The notes below the pieces were generated by a model, which saw only the letters and a program-made list of their open reading frames with translations, had not been told where the DNA came from and did no database searches. Shown in pieces: positions 5,400 to 8,354 of a DNA stretch of 8,354 nt (position 1 is its first letter; the number at the start of each line of letters is the position of its first letter). The stretch spans positions 1 to 8,354 of the forward strand of contig JAQCJA010000177.1 in assembly GCA_027593305.1 (NCBI GenBank). Direction: 5' to 3'. The position numbers were made by a program, and so were the translations under genes. This DNA is from a bacterium. Lineage in GTDB: Bacteria; Latescibacterota; UBA2968; UBA8231.

Positions 5400-6431
5400 A
5401 TGAGCGCTACGGATTTGCCGCCCACACGCGTTCTCGTCACGGGCTGCGCCGGTCGTGTCGGCGTCGCCGCCTGTGCGGATCTGCTCGCCGCCGGGCACGA
5501 CGTGTGCGGCATCGATGTGCGGGAGCCGGATGCGGATCGCGACGCCGGCATCGACTTTCGTCTCTGCGACCTGACGCAAGTCGGTGCCCTCGCCCCCCAT
5601 CTGCAGCACATCGATGCAGTGCTGCATCTGGCAGCGATCCCCGTCCCGCGCCAGGGCACGCCGGATGGAATCTTCGAGTTGAACTGTGCCGGAACCTTCC
5701 GGCTGTTTCAGGCCTGCGCCGAGGCCGGCATCGGCCACGTCGTCGTCGCCAGTTCCATCAACGCCATTGGTTATTTCTTCGGCACAGTCCCTTTCGAGCT
5801 CAACTATCTGCCCGTCGACGAGGACCATCCCAGATCGACGAGTGACGCCTACTCCTTCAGCAAGCAGATCACCGAGGACATCGGTGCCTACTTCGCCCGC
5901 AGGGAGGGAATCCACAACATCTGTCTGCGCTTCGGTGCCGGTCTGTCGAGTCTGTCCAACCAACGGCAACAACAGGCCGACGATCTGCGCGACACGCAGG
6001 CTGCGGTGCAACGCCTGGCGGCGCTCGGTGCGCAGGCGGCGCATGTCGAACTGCAACGTATGCAGGCCGCCTTTGACGAAGCCCGCCGGGGACGGGCCTA
6101 CGAAGGTGGCAGCAAGAGTCAGCTTCCGGTCGGAGAGCAGCGCCTGATGTCGCTGCGCCACAACTACTTCAGCTTCATCGAACTGGGTGAGGCATGCCGT
6201 GCCATGCGGCTGGCCCTGACCACGCCCTTCCGCGGCCACCACACCTTGTTCATCGTCGATCGGCACAACTACCCGGGTCTGCCGGCGCAACTGCTGGCCG
6301 ACCTGCTCTACCCCGGTGTGCCACACCGCAGCAAGCTGGTGGGTGATCAGTCTCTCGTGGACTGGCGGCGGGCTGCCAACCTGCTGAGTTTCGACAGCGT
6401 GATTCCTGCCACCATGTTACTGGAGACTTGA
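5400..6431 (+). CDS. NAD-dependent epimerase/dehydratase-type extended short-chain dehydrogenase (SDR)
   Basis: This 343-residue protein starts at ATG 5400. The Rossmann nucleotide motif TGCAGRVG is at residues 14-21. Asp39 at the end of the second strand (GIDVRE) suggests NAD rather than NADP. The catalytic Ser lies in ASSINAIGY (residues 117-125) and Tyr151-Lys155 form the YxxxK motif (YSFSK). The SSxxxxGY pattern resembles the uronate-dehydrogenase-like branch, whose members oxidise or epimerise sugar derivatives; that sub-assignment is tentative. Between the RFGAG strand (177-181) and RHNYFSFIELGEA (253-265) is an unusual insertion of about 60 residues, rich in Gln, Ala and Arg and probably helical. 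The gene is 19 nt after the dioxygenase stop, and tex begins at the base after its own stop, so all three are probably one transcript. The role is likely dehydrogenation of the dioxygenase product or a related sugar. Confidence 0.87.
   Translation: MSATDLPPTRVLVTGCAGRVGVAACADLLAAGHDVCGIDVREPDADRDAGIDFRLCDLTQVGALAPHLQHIDAVLHLAAIPVPRQGTPDGIFELNCAGTFRLFQACAEAGIGHVVVASSINAIGYFFGTVPFELNYLPVDEDHPRSTSDAYSFSKQITEDIGAYFARREGIHNICLRFGAGLSSLSNQRQQQADDLRDTQAAVQRLAALGAQAAHVELQRMQAAFDEARRGRAYEGGSKSQLPVGEQRLMSLRHNYFSFIELGEACRAMRLALTTPFRGHHTLFIVDRHNYPGLPAQLLADLLYPGVPHRSKLVGDQSLVDWRRAANLLSFDSVIPATMLLET
6422..6425 (+). promoter_or_regulatory. Ribosome binding site GGAG for the TTG start of tex
   Basis: GGAG lies within the last codons of the SDR gene and is 6 nt from TTG 6432. 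It supports TTG as the start, since no ATG occurs near the family's expected N-terminus, and it suggests translational coupling with the SDR gene. Confidence 0.6.
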
Positions 6432-8354
6432 TTGCAAGACCGCTTTGTCCCCCTGATTGCCGCTGAACTCAGCATCCCCCCCCAACAGGTTGCCGCCACC
6501 GCCGCCCTTCTCGATGAAGGTGGCACCATCCCCTTCATCGCCCGGTATCGCAAAGAACAGACCGGCAGTCTGGATGAGGTCGCCGTGACCGCCATCCGGG
6601 ACCGTCTGCTGCAACTCCACGATCTCGAAAAGCGCCGCGAGACGGTGCTCAAGTCCCTCGAAGACCAGGGCGTGCTGACCGATGAGTTGCGCGCCAGGGT
6701 GCAGGCGGCAGGCACCCTGTCCGTTCTTGAGGACATCTACCTGCCCTTTCGTCCCAAGCGGCGCACACGGGCCACGATGGCCCGTGAGCGCGGACTCGAG
6801 CCACTGGCACAGTTGCTCTTCGCGCAACGCAACGATTGTGATCCCCAGGCAGCGGCCGCTGGCTTTGTTGACGCGGACAAGGAAGTGGCCACCATCGAGG
6901 ACGCCCTCGCCGGTGCCCGCGACATCATCGCCGAGCAGATCAGCGAAGATGCCCCGGCGCGCGCCGAACTGCGCCGCCTCTACGAGCGGCAGGGCATTTT
7001 CCGCTGCACCCTCGTGCGGGGCAAGGAAGCCGAAGCACAGAAGTATCGCGATTACTTCGAGTGGGAGGAGCCGATCAACAAGGCACCCTCGCACCGCATC
7101 CTGGCCATGCGCCGTGGTGAGAACGAAAAAGTGCTGAGCCTGCGCATCCTGGGTCCCGAGGGCGATTGTCTGTCCGCACTGGAGCGGCGTTTCCTGACAT
7201 CCGAGAACGCCGCCGCCGCGCAGGTCCGAGTCGCCATCGGCGACAGCTTCAAGCGGCTGCTGTCGCTGACGATGGAAACGGAGATGCGCATCGACACACG
7301 CAAGCGTGCCGACGCCGAGGCGATCCGGGTTTTTGCCCAGAACCTGCGCCAGTTGCTGCTGGCCTCACCTCTCGGCGAAAAGCCCGTACTGGCGCTGGAC
7401 CCTGGATTGCGCACGGGCTGCAAGCTCGTCTGCCTCAACGCCCAGGGCGGTCTGTTGCATGACGATGTCATTTTTCCCGATCGCCAGACGCAGGCGGCAA
7501 CCGACACGGTGCGCGCCCTGTGCCAGAAGTACCAGATCGCCGCCATCGCCATCGGCAATGGCACCGGTGGCCGGGAGACCGAGCGTTTTGTGCGCGGCCT
7601 GCAGATTCCGGGTGTCCAGGTGGTGATGGTGAATGAGTCGGGTGCGTCGGTGTATTCGGCCTCCGAAGTGGCGCGCGAGGAATTCCCCGACCATGACCTG
7701 ACGGTACGCGGCTCCGTGTCCATCGGCCGTCGACTCACCGATCCTCTGGCGGAACTGGTCAAGATCGACCCCAAATCAATCGGCGTCGGTCAGTACCAGC
7801 ATGACGTCGATCAGAAGGCACTGCAGAACAGCCTCGACGACGTCGTCACCAGCTGCGTCAACAGCGTCGGCGTGGAACTGAACTCCGCCAGCGGCAGGCT
7901 GTTGTCGTATGTGTCCGGTCTGTCGCCACAGCTGGCGGCGAACGTCGTTGCCTTCCGTCGCGAACATGGCGCCTTTCGCACCCGCAGGCAGCTGCTCGAC
8001 GTGCCACGCCTGGGTCCGAAGGCCTATGAGCAGGCAGCCGGTTTCCTGCGCATCCGGGGCGCCGATCATCCTCTGGATGCCAGCGCCGTTCACCCTGAGC
8101 GCTACGCGCTGGTCGACCGCATGGCCAGGGATCTGGGATGTACGGTGCCCGAGTTGATCGCACGTGCGGACCTGCGCGAGCGGATCAACCTGGAATCGTA
8201 CGTCGATGACAGCATTGGCCTGCCGACGCTGCGCGACATCGTCGCCGAGCTGGCCCGCCCCGGTCGTGACCCGCGGGAACAGTTCGAAGCCTTCGAATTC
8301 ATGGAAGGTGTGGAGCAGATGTCAGATCTGGCACCCGGCATGCAGCTGCCCGGC
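6432..8354 (+). CDS. tex: Tex, S1-domain transcription accessory / RNA-binding protein (3' end outside window)
   Basis: The frame is open from TTG 6432 to the window edge, giving 641 residues; the full family protein is about 770-790. Tex binds nucleic acids and affects transcription and expression of specific genes; its exact role varies among bacteria. Sequence landmarks follow the family order: an N-terminal helical domain with IPFIARYRKEQTGSLDE (residues 35-51) and LEDIYLPFRPKRRTRA, then the YqgF/RNase H-like domain with ALDPGLRTG (Asp323) and NESGASVYSASE (Glu402). The highly conserved ELVKIDPKSIGVGQYQHDV follows, then helix-hairpin-helix motifs near residues 490-540. DLAPGM at the edge marks the start of the missing C-terminal S1 domain. 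The TTG start has a GGAG site 6 nt upstream, abuts the SDR stop with no gap, and fits the usual N-terminus. Identification is very secure. It looks like a core gene attached to the end of an accessory operon. Confidence 0.96.
   Translation, partial: MQDRFVPLIAAELSIPPQQVAATAALLDEGGTIPFIARYRKEQTGSLDEVAVTAIRDRLLQLHDLEKRRETVLKSLEDQGVLTDELRARVQAAGTLSVLEDIYLPFRPKRRTRATMARERGLEPLAQLLFAQRNDCDPQAAAAGFVDADKEVATIEDALAGARDIIAEQISEDAPARAELRRLYERQGIFRCTLVRGKEAEAQKYRDYFEWEEPINKAPSHRILAMRRGENEKVLSLRILGPEGDCLSALERRFLTSENAAAAQVRVAIGDSFKRLLSLTMETEMRIDTRKRADAEAIRVFAQNLRQLLLASPLGEKPVLALDPGLRTGCKLVCLNAQGGLLHDDVIFPDRQTQAATDTVRALCQKYQIAAIAIGNGTGGRETERFVRGLQIPGVQVVMVNESGASVYSASEVAREEFPDHDLTVRGSVSIGRRLTDPLAELVKIDPKSIGVGQYQHDVDQKALQNSLDDVVTSCVNSVGVELNSASGRLLSYVSGLSPQLAANVVAFRREHGAFRTRRQLLDVPRLGPKAYEQAAGFLRIRGADHPLDASAVHPERYALVDRMARDLGCTVPELIARADLRERINLESYVDDSIGLPTLRDIVAELARPGRDPREQFEAFEFMEGVEQMSDLAPGMQLPG

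Noticed and set aside
4448..5659. Minus-strand open frame of 403 codons opposite the dioxygenase
   Set aside because: It covers a PhyH gene with intact HxD and His motifs, shows no recognisable domain, and has no ribosome site. It is an antisense shadow caused by high GC.
5364..6326. Minus-strand open frame of 320 codons opposite the SDR
   Set aside because: The SDR has intact nucleotide-binding and YxxxK motifs. The opposite frame shows no motif and mirrors its codon structure.
7052..7774. Minus-strand open frame of 240 codons opposite tex
   Set aside because: tex is unmistakable here (YqgF-like core and the conserved KIDPKSIGVGQYQHDV region). The antisense frame is Ser/Arg-rich and featureless.
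1..8354. Mobile element, CRISPR array, phage or toxin-antitoxin content
   Set aside because: No transposase, integrase, direct-repeat array, terminal inverted repeats or small paired toxin/antitoxin frames were seen. The ankyrin gene's repeats are protein-level repeats, not DNA-level arrays.

Overview
This is a high-GC (about two-thirds G+C by eye), gene-dense bacterial segment with short intergenic gaps and strong G/C bias at third codon positions. Every recognisable protein is a bacterial family, and Tex looks like the standard proteobacterial-type protein. I cannot place the organism from the sequence alone. The mix of a PIG-L deacetylase, a PhyH dioxygenase, a nitrilase-type hydrolase, an SDR and a long ankyrin protein is common in uncultured environmental or host-associated lineages; that is inference, not a taxonomic call.

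Layout. Positions 1-456 (+) hold the C-terminal part of a PIG-L/LmbE-type zinc deacetylase. After 24 nt comes a secreted TPR protein (481-1544, +) whose reading frame breaks near 1281. Its stop codon lies one base from the stop of a convergent 581-residue ankyrin protein (1546-3291, -). Also on the minus strand, 95 nt upstream of the ankyrin gene, is a nitrilase-superfamily C-N hydrolase (3387 to about 4349-4394). It is divergent from a plus-strand run: a PhyH-type Fe(II)/2-oxoglutarate dioxygenase (4493-5380), an NAD-dependent extended SDR (5400-6431) and tex (6432 to the window edge). tex starts with TTG directly after the SDR stop and is cut at the beginning of its S1 domain.

How the genes may work together. 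The dioxygenase and SDR are spaced 19 nt apart and probably co-transcribed; with the divergent C-N hydrolase they could hydroxylate, oxidise and hydrolyse a small molecule, but no substrate is indicated. tex is a housekeeping transcription/RNA-binding factor that appears to be carried at the end of this operon. No RNA gene, insertion sequence, CRISPR array or phage gene was seen, and no stretch over 300 bases lacks a gene. I found no convincing new multi-gene system. The points most worth checking are the ankyrin protein's mixed repeat architecture, the helical insertion in the SDR, the hydrolase start codon, and the TPR frameshift.
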